From assembly GCA_035557635.1 (NCBI GenBank), contig DATMDR010000004.1, positions 1 through 12,408 on the forward strand: a stretch of 12,408 nucleotides of DNA, in the 5' to 3' direction. The position numbers and the translations under genes are program-made. This document shows, one piece after another, positions 1-8,567 of the stretch (position 1 is its first letter; each line of letters begins with the position of its first letter). The stretch comes from VRUE01 sp035557635. Lineage in GTDB: Bacteria; Actinomycetota; Thermoleophilia; Solirubrobacterales; 70-9. Under the pieces are notes generated by a model, which saw only the letters and a list, made by a program, of their open reading frames with translations, was not told where the DNA came from and searched no databases.

Positions 1-25
1 ACGACCGTTGGAGTTGGACTAGGTA

Positions 26-31
26 GAGAGG
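26..31 (+). promoter_or_regulatory. Shine-Dalgarno supporting the TTG start of clpC
   Basis: GAGAGG ends four bases before TTG at 36. No ATG or GTG lies nearby in frame, and the protein from this TTG begins exactly like other ClpC proteins, so the site decides the start. Confidence 0.6.
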
Positions 32-35
32 CCTT

Positions 36-2563
<2,528 letters not shown>

Positions 2564-2567
<4 letters not shown>

Positions 2568-3700
2568 GGAATCCCGCTCGGCAGGCGCTCGGCGCCTGGA
2601 GTGGTGGGCGGTTCCTGCATTTCGGCGAGACGATCGACGAACAGCGCCTCGAGGCGCTGCTGCGCCCAGGTGAGGGGATCGACACGGTGCTCACGGCCGA
2701 CACATACGGCCAGGGTGAGGCGGACAGGCTGGTCGGGCGCGCTCTGTCCGGCCCCCCCCGCGAGTCCTACTGCCTGGTCGGGGCGGTCGGCCACGACTTC
2801 TACGAGGGCGAGCGCGACGGCCCCCGTGGCTTCCCCCGCTTCACCGATCCCCGCCTGCGCGGCGAGGCCGGGTACGCCGACTACCTGCGGATGGCGACCG
2901 AGAGCAGCTTGGAGCGGATCGGGGTCGAGCACTTCGACCTTCTCCTGCTCCACAACCCCGACCGGACCGGCTACTCCAGCGAGGCGGTCTGGGACGCGAT
3001 GGCGGTGCTGCGTGAGGACGGCCTGGCCGGGGCCATCGGCGTCGCGCCTGGGCCGGCGAACGGTTTCACCCTCGATCTGATCGCCTGCCTGGAGCGCTTC
3101 GGCGACCGGATCGATTGGGCGATGGTCATCCTCAACCCGTTCGAGCCCTGGCCCGGCGAGCTCTGCCTCGACGCGGCCGAGCGGCAGGGGGTGAAGGTGA
3201 TCACCCGCGTCGTTGACTACGGCGGTCTCTTCTGGGGTGACCTCGAGCCTGGCATGGAGTTGCCGAAAGGCGACCACCGGGCCTTTCGCCCCGAGGGCTG
3301 GATCGAGGCCGGGCTCGAGAAGCTGGAGCGGCTCGACCCGATTCGCGAGCGCACCGGCCTCAGCGCGATGCACCTCGCCTGCGACTGGAACCTCGCCCAC
3401 CCCGCGGTCGAGTGCGTCGTGCCGACCCTGATCCAGGAGACGGGCCCCGAAGCGCGCCCGATCGAGGAGAAGCGAGCGGAGCTGGCGGCCCTGTCCGGCG
3501 AGCGGGTCCTGAGCGATGCCGATGTGAAGGAGATCCGCGCGGTTGGGGACAACACCGGCTGCATGGCGCTGAAGGGGGCGAGCCCCGCGCACGAGGGGGA
3601 GGAGAGGCCCGACCGCTGGGCCCTCAGTCCCGAGCTGGCCGCGGTCGGCGAGCGCTGGGGCATCGACCCCGTTCGCGACCTTGCCGTCCTGACAGTCTGA
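2564..3700 (+). CDS. Aldo/keto reductase-like protein, catalytic Lys apparently absent
   Basis: 378 residues with an aldo/keto reductase barrel pattern: N-terminal LGAWSGG strand, D40 and DTYGQGEA with Y48, HFDLLLLHNPD with H130, DGLAGAIGVAP, and a C-terminal NTGCMALKGAS. Known enzymes use an Asp-Tyr-Lys-His tetrad. Asp, Tyr and His are present, but the strand that normally carries Lys (usually like TKVG) reads LVGAVG, with Ala near position 74. It may therefore be a slow, altered or non-catalytic member; substrate unknown. The GTG start at 2564 overlaps the clpC stop (GTGA), which implies translational coupling, and starting there gives the expected first strand. It lies between clpC and disA, where many actinobacteria carry radA. 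The family call is good; the lysine loss rests on an alignment by eye. Confidence 0.82.
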
Positions 3701-3759
3701 TTGAAACCGCATTTACCACGGCTCACTCCGGCATTTACGGCGTTCGGTGATGGGTTTCC

Positions 3760-3776
3760 TTGACATTAGGTATCCT
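3760..3776 (+). promoter_or_regulatory. Promoter-like sequence upstream of disA
   Basis: The gap is AT-richer than its surroundings. TTGACA at 3760-3765 is a perfect -35 hexamer, but the best -10 at 17 bases (TCCAGT, 3783-3788) is poor. TATCCT at 3771-3776, preceded by TAGG, is a better -10 but has only a weak -35 upstream. Which element is used cannot be told from sequence. Start from TATCCT would give a leader of about 55 bases containing the hairpin at 3802-3823. Confidence 0.4.
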
Positions 3777-3801
3777 GACCTGTCCAGTAGAGATTCACCA
3801 G

Positions 3802-3823
3802 ACCGCATTCCAATGCGGTTTTT
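3802..3823 (+). terminator. Hairpin plus T5, probable intrinsic terminator before disA
   Basis: ACCGCATT (3802-3809) and AATGCGGT (3812-3819) are perfectly complementary, giving a tight hairpin of about seven pairs, followed by TTTTT (3819-3823). This is rare in such GC-rich DNA and has the form of a Rho-independent terminator. It could end the clpC transcript, or attenuate a disA transcript that starts near 3783. It lies only 15 bases before the disA ATG. Confidence 0.65.
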
Positions 3824-3838
3824 GCCATCCTAGACGAG

Positions 3839-4951
3839 ATGTCTGCGCTCCCCGGGGATGAGCTTCACGAGCTTTCCGAACGGCAGGACCCCCGGCTACT
3901 GAGGGCTCTTGACATCGTCGCGCCGGGCGGCGCCCTGCGCGAGGGGATCGACAACATCGTCCATTCCCGCACCGGTGGCCTGATCGTCGTCGGCGATCCC
4001 GAAGACGTCTCCCACCTGCTCTCCGGCGGGATCAAACTCGACATCGACTACACGCCGGCGATGCTCTACCAAGTAGCAAAGATGGATGGCGCGATCGTCC
4101 TCAACGCCGAGGCGACGACGATCGCCTGGGCCAACGTGCAGCTGATGCCGGACCCGACGATCCTCTCCTCGGAGACCGGGACGCGGCATCGCACAGCTGA
4201 GCGCGTCTCCAAACAGACCGACGCCCTGGTGATCGCGATCTCGCAGCGCCGCGACGTCGTCTCGCTCTACGCGGGCGGGACCAAGTACATCCTCCAGGAC
4301 ATCCCTGCCGTCCTAGCCAAGGCCAACCAGGGATTGGCGACGCTCGACAAGTACCGCGCCCGCCTCGACCAGGTCTCGACCCGCCTCACCGTGCTCGAGT
4401 TCGAGGGAGGCGGCGTCCTCTACGACGCGCTCGCCGTCCTGCAGCGGTCCGAGTTGGTGACCCGGATGGCGGTCGAGGTCGAGCGCTACATCGTCGAGCT
4501 CGGCACCGAGGGCCGGCTGATCGAGATGCAGCTGGAGGAGACGATGGTCGGCGTCGCCGCCGACAAGACTGCGCTGGTCCGCGACTACTCGGTCGATGAC
4601 ACCGAGGAGAACCTGGCTGCGGTGCTGCAGTCGCTCGCTCGCATGCCCCACCAGGAAGTGCTCGACTTCGGTCGCCTCGCCGAGCTGCTGGGCTACGACC
4701 GCAAGCTCAACACCCTCGACTTCCCGGTGGCGCCGCGTGGGTACCGGGTGCTGGGCCGCATCCCGCGCATTCCCAAGCTTGTCGTCCAGAAGATCATCCG
4801 CGAGCTCGGCGGTCTGGAGGAGGTCCTCGCGGCCTCCGACGCCGATCTCGAGGCCGTCGAGGATGTCGGTCCGACCAGGGCCAAGGACATCCGCGAGGGC
4901 CTGCGGAGGCTTCAGGAGGTCGACCTGGTCGACCGGTACTTGCAGACCTGA
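3839..4951 (+). CDS. disA: DNA integrity scanning protein DisA, diadenylate cyclase
   Basis: Makes cyclic di-AMP from two ATP; in characterised homologues the octamer also binds branched DNA. The 370 residues are close to the family norm of about 355-360. The N-terminal DAC domain (about 20-150) carries the catalytic DGA motif (83-85) and the GTRHRTAE nucleotide-binding motif (114-121). A helical spine follows (about 155-290), then a C-terminal helix-hairpin-helix DNA-binding region (about 325-355, VEDVGPTRAKDI). The ATG at 3839 has only a weak Shine-Dalgarno (GACGAG). CATCCT at 3826-3831, seven bases before the ATG, leaves a leaderless start possible. carD follows closely. RadA, which inhibits DisA in studied species and is often its neighbour, is not in this window. 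Confidence 0.97.
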   Translation: MSALPGDELHELSERQDPRLLRALDIVAPGGALREGIDNIVHSRTGGLIVVGDPEDVSHLLSGGIKLDIDYTPAMLYQVAKMDGAIVLNAEATTIAWANVQLMPDPTILSSETGTRHRTAERVSKQTDALVIAISQRRDVVSLYAGGTKYILQDIPAVLAKANQGLATLDKYRARLDQVSTRLTVLEFEGGGVLYDALAVLQRSELVTRMAVEVERYIVELGTEGRLIEMQLEETMVGVAADKTALVRDYSVDDTEENLAAVLQSLARMPHQEVLDFGRLAELLGYDRKLNTLDFPVAPRGYRVLGRIPRIPKLVVQKIIRELGGLEEVLAASDADLEAVEDVGPTRAKDIREGLRRLQEVDLVDRYLQT

Positions 4952-4970
4952 CGGCTGATCCCAAGCCGTC
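4950..4970 (+). promoter_or_regulatory. Hairpin between disA and carD
   Basis: GACGGCT (4950-4956) and AGCCGTC (4964-4970) form a perfect 7-base-pair stem with a 7-base loop. It overlaps the disA stop codon and lies just before the first in-frame ATG of carD. No T-run follows, so it is not a classic terminator. It may act in RNA processing or in control of carD translation. Confidence 0.45.
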
Positions 4971-4977
4971 GCAATGG

Positions 4978-4984
4978 AAAGGAG
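4978..4984 (+). promoter_or_regulatory. Strong Shine-Dalgarno near the carD start
   Basis: AAAGGAG is the best ribosome-binding sequence around carD. It lies inside the reading frame opened by ATG 4974 and is too far (28 bases) to serve ATG 5013 well. It is ideally spaced for the in-frame ATT at 4992, so it bears on start choice without settling it. Confidence 0.4.
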
Positions 4985-5012
4985 CGGAACGATTTCCGAG
5001 TCAGAGGTAGCG

Positions 5013-5552
5013 ATGGAGGCCACAGGCCTCGAGGAGGGCGTCGAATACGTCTGCGATTTCGAGGAGGGGGACAAGGTTGTCTACCCCCACCACGGAGCGG
5101 GGCTCGTATTGAAGAAGGAGGCTCGCGAGCTGATGGGGGAGGAGCGCGAGTATCTGACGATAAAAATCCTCCACAACGAACTCACCGTGATGGTCCCCAG
5201 CGAGAACGCGGGAATTGCCGGGCTGCGGCGGGTGATCGATGAGGACGAGATCAAGAAAGTCACCGACGTCCTCACCGATGATGTGTCGGAGATGCCGAAG
5301 AACTGGAACCGGCGCTTCAAGTACAACCGCGAGAAGATCAAGACAGGCGACGTCTTCGAGCTCGCCGAGGTGGTCCGTAACCTCGCGCTCCGCGAGATGG
5401 AGAAGGGCCTTTCGACCGGCGAGAAGCAGATGTACACGCGGGCCAAGAAGATCCTCGCGTCGGAGTTCATGTACGCGCTCGACAAGGACGAGGAGGGCGC
5501 AGAGGAGTACCTGGACGGGCTGCTGGAGGGCCGTTTCGCCGCCACGGCGTAG
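5013..5552 (+). CDS. carD: CarD/CdnL family RNA polymerase-binding transcription regulator
   Basis: CarD binds the RNA polymerase beta subunit through an N-terminal Tudor-like domain and stabilises open promoter complexes through its helical C-terminal domain. From ATG 5013 it has 179 residues: the RNAP-interaction domain begins at FEEGDKVVYPHHGAG (16-30), continues to VPSENAG, and the C-terminal domain carries NWNRRFKYNREK with W98 matching the conserved promoter-wedging tryptophan (W85 in M. tuberculosis). GLSTGEKQMYTRAKKIL is typical too. The start is uncertain. ATG 5013 has GAGG at 5004-5007 with 5-base spacing. ATG 4974 would add 13 residues but has no Shine-Dalgarno. A strong AAAGGAG (4978-4984) lies seven bases before an in-frame ATT at 4992. 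All three starts give an extension ahead of the Tudor domain. It is 22-61 bases after disA, likely the same operon. Confidence 0.95.
   Translation: MEATGLEEGVEYVCDFEEGDKVVYPHHGAGLVLKKEARELMGEEREYLTIKILHNELTVMVPSENAGIAGLRRVIDEDEIKKVTDVLTDDVSEMPKNWNRRFKYNREKIKTGDVFELAEVVRNLALREMEKGLSTGEKQMYTRAKKILASEFMYALDKDEEGAEEYLDGLLEGRFAATA
5525..5530 (+). promoter_or_regulatory. Shine-Dalgarno-like site without a start codon, before ispD
   Basis: GGAGGG near the 3' end of carD is well placed for ispD translation. The in-frame codons after it are GTT (5533), TCG, CCG, CCA, CGG and CGT, none a recognised start. Confidence 0.35.
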
Positions 5553-6276
5553 CGGCGCTGCGGCGTCCGTCACCGCGGTCGTTGCGGCTGCCGGCTCCGG
5601 GCAGAGGCTCGGAGCCGGCGGCCCGAAGGCCTTCCTGCCGCTGGCGGGGCGGCCGATGGTCGAGTGGTCGATCGCGGCCTTCCGCGAGTGCCCATCGGTC
5701 ACTGCGGTCATCGTCGCCTGCCCGCCGGGGCACGCGCACGATCTCGGCGGGGAGGGCCTAGCCGTCGTCGAGGGCGGCGAGACCCGCGCGATCTCGGTAT
5801 CCAACGCGCTGCGCGAGGTGGAGACCGAGATCGTTGCGATCCATGACGCGGCGCGGCCCCTGGTCACGCCGGAGCTGGTCGAGGGCGTCGTCTCCACCCT
5901 CGCCGCCGACCCCGAGGCTGCCGGCGCGATCGCCGCGACGCCGCTCACCGACACGATCAAGCAATCTCGCCGCTCGATGCATCCGACACACCCCAGTGTG
6001 GCCAATGCATCGAGCGACGTGGAAAAGACGCTCGAGCGCGACCGTCTCTGGGGGGCGCAGACGCCTCAGGTGTTCCGGGCCGATGCGCTGCGCGACGCCC
6101 TTGCGGCCGACCCGGAGCGCGTCGCCGTTGCGACGGACGAGGCGATGCTGGTCGAGGAGGCGGGGGGACGCGTCCTGATTCACCCCGCGCCGCCGGAGAA
6201 CCTCAAGGTCACGACGCCGCTTGATCTCCGTCTCGCTGAGCTGCTTCTCGGCGATGCTCGCGCCGGCGGCGCGTGA
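5551..6276 (+). CDS. ispD: 2-C-methyl-D-erythritol 4-phosphate cytidylyltransferase (start codon unresolved)
   Basis: Third step of the MEP isoprenoid pathway: MEP plus CTP gives CDP-ME. The listed start is the first in-frame codon after the carD stop, not a start codon. From there 241 residues show VVAAAGSGQRLGAGGPKAF (CTP-binding loop, R19 and K26), VEGGETRAISVSNAL, HDAARPLV (98-105), TPLTDTIK, DRLWGAQTPQVF, ATDEA and ENLKVTTPLDL, all IspD signatures. No ATG, GTG, TTG, CTG or ATH codon occurs in this frame from 5284 up to the CTG codons past the CTP loop; the next ATG (5656) would remove that loop. About 13 extra residues between K137 and D164 coincide with a palindrome. The 3' end overlaps the convergent DUF389 gene by 68 bases. 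Possible explanations are a frameshift from carD, a non-standard start or a sequence error. Confidence 0.93.
   Translation, partial: SGAAASVTAVVAAAGSGQRLGAGGPKAFLPLAGRPMVEWSIAAFRECPSVTAVIVACPPGHAHDLGGEGLAVVEGGETRAISVSNALREVETEIVAIHDAARPLVTPELVEGVVSTLAADPEAAGAIAATPLTDTIKQSRRSMHPTHPSVANASSDVEKTLERDRLWGAQTPQVFRADALRDALAADPERVAVATDEAMLVEEAGGRVLIHPAPPENLKVTTPLDLRLAELLLGDARAGGA
5971..6016. repeat. 46-base palindromic element in frame within ispD
   Basis: Perfect 12-base inverted arms (CGCTCGATGCAT at 5971-5982, its complement at 6005-6016) flank an inner hairpin of CACAC (5987-5991) and GTGTG (5996-6000) with a 4-base loop. It encodes IspD residues 141-156. Compared with E. coli IspD, about 13 extra residues occur between the conserved Lys and Asp flanking this loop, close to the size of the palindrome. 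This resembles small palindromic elements that insert in frame into surface loops, as known in Rickettsia. Confidence 0.7.
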
Positions 6277-7180
6277 AGAGGCGGCGCTCGACGTAGAGCG
6301 TGCTGACGCCGGCGAAGACGATCGCGATGAGGTTGAGCCCGAGCTGGGCCATCGCGCCGCGCCAGTCCGCCCAGTTGCCGAGAGCCGCGGCGACCCCGAT
6401 GTTCGCCGCCGCCGGGATTGTCGTCACCGAGATCAGCACTCCGACCAGCGCCCCGGACTTGGCAGAGGTGAGGGAAAGGACCCCCGCCGCGCCGGCGAAG
6501 GCGGCGACGATGAAGGAGAACTCGTTCGGCTCGGCGATGAACTGGGTCAGCGGGTTGTCGACGCTCTTGAAGTTAGAGTCGACCAGTCCGGTAGCGACGC
6601 AGGCCAGGGTGAAGAGAAAGGCCGCGGTGATGCCGACCGGGAAGCCGACCGCCAGCGCGGTCAGCGAGCGCAGGCCGACGCCGAAGCGACGCTCCACCGC
6701 AGCGACGCAGAGGCCGGCCAGCGGCCCGAACTCGGGCCCGACCACCATCGCGCCGACGATCAGGATCGGCGAGCCGGTGAAGATCCCGACCGACGCGATC
6801 AGGCAGGCCAGGACCATGAAGGCGAGGAAGGTTCCGCTCAGCTCGATGCTCTCCGAGGTGCGGGCCTCGACCTCCTCCCAGACGACGGCATCGGAGGGCG
6901 CGCCGCGCGCCGCGCGCTCGGCCCGCCTGCCGACGTCGGAGATCTGCGAGTCGATCTGCTCGAGGGCGATTGAGCCGTCCTTGTGGACGCGCAGCTCCTT
7001 GAGGTCGTCGATCACGACGCTGGCGTCCTCGCGGGCGACGTCGCAGAGCACGACGTCACCGGGCGGCTGACGGGCGGCGCCCTCGAGCAGGACCAGGTTG
7101 GTGGTCGACGGCGCCGCCTCGAGCAGGTCGACGACCTTCTTGGATCGATCCGACGGGACGACGATCCGCAGATGGACCAT
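6209..7180 (-). CDS. DUF389 family integral membrane protein
   Basis: 323 residues from ATG 7180, chosen because MVHLRIVVPSDRSKKVVDLL is the natural start of the N-terminal ACT-like domain. A longer frame from 7249 would cross the divergent promoter region. Residues 1-80 look soluble (alpha/beta), 81-115 form a charged linker, and about six membrane spans follow (roughly 116-134, 137-160, 171-196, 221-240, 243-268, 278-297), with the family-typical SPILIVGAMVVGPEFGPLAG in the second span. The tail is Arg-rich and cytoplasmic if the positive-inside rule holds. DUF389 proteins have no firmly established function. TACGCT lies six bases before the ATG, so the mRNA may be leaderless. The last 22 codons overlap the 3' end of ispD on the other strand; that tail lies outside the membrane domain. 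Confidence 0.9.
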   Translation of the reverse strand: MVHLRIVVPSDRSKKVVDLLEAAPSTTNLVLLEGAARQPPGDVVLCDVAREDASVVIDDLKELRVHKDGSIALEQIDSQISDVGRRAERAARGAPSDAVVWEEVEARTSESIELSGTFLAFMVLACLIASVGIFTGSPILIVGAMVVGPEFGPLAGLCVAAVERRFGVGLRSLTALAVGFPVGITAAFLFTLACVATGLVDSNFKSVDNPLTQFIAEPNEFSFIVAAFAGAAGVLSLTSAKSGALVGVLISVTTIPAAANIGVAAALGNWADWRGAMAQLGLNLIAIVFAGVSTLYVERRLFTRRRREHRREAAQRDGDQAAS

Positions 7181-7186
7181 GCGGGC

Positions 7187-7192
7187 AGCGTA
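7187..7192 (-). promoter_or_regulatory. -10 box for the DUF389 gene (leaderless start)
   Basis: On the - strand GATACGCT holds a TANNNT -10 (TACGCT) ending six bases before the ATG at 7180. Transcription would therefore begin at or next to the start codon. No clear -35 is visible. The box lies where the -35 of the divergent PHP promoter would fall. Confidence 0.5.
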
Positions 7193-7210
7193 TCCGCGCT
7201 CGCCGTCGCC

Positions 7211-7216
7211 TAGGCT
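7211..7216 (+). promoter_or_regulatory. -10 box for the PHP gene
   Basis: TAGGCT ends nine bases before GTG 7226, giving a leader of only a few bases. The same heptamer CTAGGCT occurs before the AMP-ligase gene, and TAGGTT before the coiled-coil gene. It lies at the expected -35 position of the DUF389 promoter, exactly 18 bases from that promoter's -10. Confidence 0.5.
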
Positions 7217-7225
7217 CGGGTCCTC

Positions 7226-8068
7226 GTGCTCACCGACTACCACCTGCACCTGCGTCCAGACGAGGGGAACACCCCTCCGGAGCGCTACTTCACGGCCGCG
7301 AACGTGGAGCGCTACCTGGCGGCTGCCACGGAGGCCGGGATCGAGGAGATCGGGGTCTCAGAGCACGTCTACCGCTTCACCCAGGCACTCAACCTCTGGC
7401 GCCACCCATTCTGGGAGGAACAGGCGCACGACGACCTCGACGCCTACTGCGAGTTCGTCCGCAGCACGCCGCTGCGGCTGGGGATCGAGTGCGATTTCGT
7501 GCCGGGCGCCGAGGACCGCACTGCGTCACTGCTCGAGGCGCGCGAGTTCGACTACGTGGTCGGCTCCGTCCACTTCGTCGGCGAGCGGGCGGTGGACCAC
7601 GAGGGCTGGGACGTCTGGGGGGGACGGGGCGATCCCGAGCAGGTCTGGCGGTGCTACTTCGACGCTCTCGCCGAGTGCGCCCGCAGCGGCCTCTTCGACA
7701 TCCTCGCCCATCCCGACCTGGTCAAGGTCTGGGGCGGCGCCAGGCCGCTGCCCGAGCGCGACCCCCGCTTCTTCTACGAGCCGGCGGTGGAAGCGATCGC
7801 GGAGAGCGGCATCGCGGTCGAGGTCTCGACCGCGGGCCTGCGCAAGCCTGTGGGCGAGATCTACCCCGCGCGCGCCTTCGCCGAGATGTGCGTCGAGGCT
7901 GGGGCGGCCTTCGCCCTCTCCTCCGACGCCCACCTGCCGGAGCAGGTCGGGTTCGGGTACGACCGCGCGACCGAGTTCCTCGCGGACCTCGGGGTCGGGG
8001 AGCTCTGCGTCTTCGAGGGCCGCTCGCGCAGGCTCGCGCCGATCGGCGCCGCGGTGCGCGAGGATTGA
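7226..8068 (+). CDS. PHP-domain phosphatase, histidinol-phosphatase-like
   Basis: 280 residues with the metal ligands of the PHP (polymerase and histidinol phosphatase) family: DYHLHL (H6, H8), VSEHV (E46, H47), GIECDF (E88), GSVHF (H116), ILAHPD (H162), VEVSTAGLRKP (E199) and SSDAH (D234, H236). Length and motif order match HisK/HisJ-type histidinol-phosphatases, which remove phosphate from L-histidinol phosphate in the penultimate steps of histidine synthesis. No other his gene is nearby, so the substrate is not assured. The start is GTG 7226; no Shine-Dalgarno is visible, and a TAGGCT -10 nine bases upstream suggests a near-leaderless mRNA. It diverges from DUF389 with only 45 bases between start codons. 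ispF follows after 22 bases, so the two are probably co-transcribed. Confidence 0.9.
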   Translation: MLTDYHLHLRPDEGNTPPERYFTAANVERYLAAATEAGIEEIGVSEHVYRFTQALNLWRHPFWEEQAHDDLDAYCEFVRSTPLRLGIECDFVPGAEDRTASLLEAREFDYVVGSVHFVGERAVDHEGWDVWGGRGDPEQVWRCYFDALAECARSGLFDILAHPDLVKVWGGARPLPERDPRFFYEPAVEAIAESGIAVEVSTAGLRKPVGEIYPARAFAEMCVEAGAAFALSSDAHLPEQVGFGYDRATEFLADLGVGELCVFEGRSRRLAPIGAAVRED

Positions 8069-8081
8069 GCCCGATGGGATC

Positions 8082-8085
8082 GGAG
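8082..8085 (+). promoter_or_regulatory. Shine-Dalgarno of ispF
   Basis: GGAG lies five bases before ATG 8091 and selects it over an ATG at 8073 that opens only a very short frame. Confidence 0.55.
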
Positions 8086-8090
8086 CAGCC

Positions 8091-8546
8091 ATGAGCGTCG
8101 GGATCGGTTACGACAGCCACCGCTTCGCCGAGGGCCGGAGGCTGGTCCTCGGCGGAGTCGAGATCGAGCATCCGCAGGGGCTCGCCGGCCACTCGGACGC
8201 CGACGTGCTGACCCATGCCGTGATCGACGCCCTGCTCGGCGCGGCCGGCATGGGCGACCTCGGCACGCTCTTCCCCGACGACGAGGAGCGCTGGCGCGAC
8301 GCCGACTCGATCGACCTGCTGCGCACCGTCGTCGGCATGGTCGCCGGCCGGATCGTCAACCTCGACGCCACCGTCGTCTGCGAGGAGCCGCGCCTCTCCC
8401 CCTACCGGGCCGAGATGGAGCGGGTCCTCGCCGAGGCGACCTCGGCGCGGGTCAGCGTCAAGGCCACCACCAACGAGGGAATGGGCTGGATCGGCAGGGG
8501 CGAGGGAATTGCCTGCATCGCGGTCGCCTTGATCGAGGACGAATAG
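8091..8546 (+). CDS. ispF: 2-C-methyl-D-erythritol 2,4-cyclodiphosphate synthase
   Basis: Fifth step of the MEP pathway: converts CDP-ME 2-phosphate to MEcPP with release of CMP. The 151 residues are near the usual 157. It begins directly with the signature GIGYDSHRF, giving metal ligands D8 and H10, with H42 in HSDADVLTHAV. GDLGTLFPD and the C-terminal KATTNEGMGWIGRGEGIA (nucleotide and hydrophobic-cavity regions) follow. The ATG at 8091 has GGAG five bases upstream. It is the second MEP gene here, separated from ispD by the inverted DUF389 gene and the PHP gene, although the two are adjacent in mycobacteria. The intermediate step (IspE) is not in this window. The same frame is open far upstream through the PHP gene, a side effect of high GC. 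Confidence 0.97.
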   Translation: MSVGIGYDSHRFAEGRRLVLGGVEIEHPQGLAGHSDADVLTHAVIDALLGAAGMGDLGTLFPDDEERWRDADSIDLLRTVVGMVAGRIVNLDATVVCEEPRLSPYRAEMERVLAEATSARVSVKATTNEGMGWIGRGEGIACIAVALIEDE

Positions 8547-8550
8547 CGTC

Positions 8551-8556
8551 TAGGCT
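8551..8556 (+). promoter_or_regulatory. -10 box upstream of the AMP-ligase gene
   Basis: TAGGCT ends 11 bases before ATG 8568. A second TANNNT (TAGCGT, 8544-8549) overlaps the ispF stop codon. CTAGGCT is identical to the element before the PHP gene. With no clear Shine-Dalgarno before 8568, a short-leader transcript is plausible. Confidence 0.4.
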
Positions 8557-8567
8557 TCTCGATCCCG

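Noticed and set aside
5239..5550. Use of the ATGs at 5239, 5278 or 5281 as the ispD start
   Set aside because: They would add about 90-104 Arg/Ser-rich residues that are just carD read in another frame.
7181..7249. Longer DUF389 N-terminus from 7249
   Set aside because: The additional 23 residues are not family-like, would cross the PHP start and both -10 boxes, and MVHLRIVV at 7180 is a natural domain start.
7098..8090. Long upstream extension of the ispF frame through the PHP gene
   Set aside because: The extension is Ser/Arg-rich out-of-frame translation of the PHP gene; ispF starts at 8091 with its own Shine-Dalgarno and signature.
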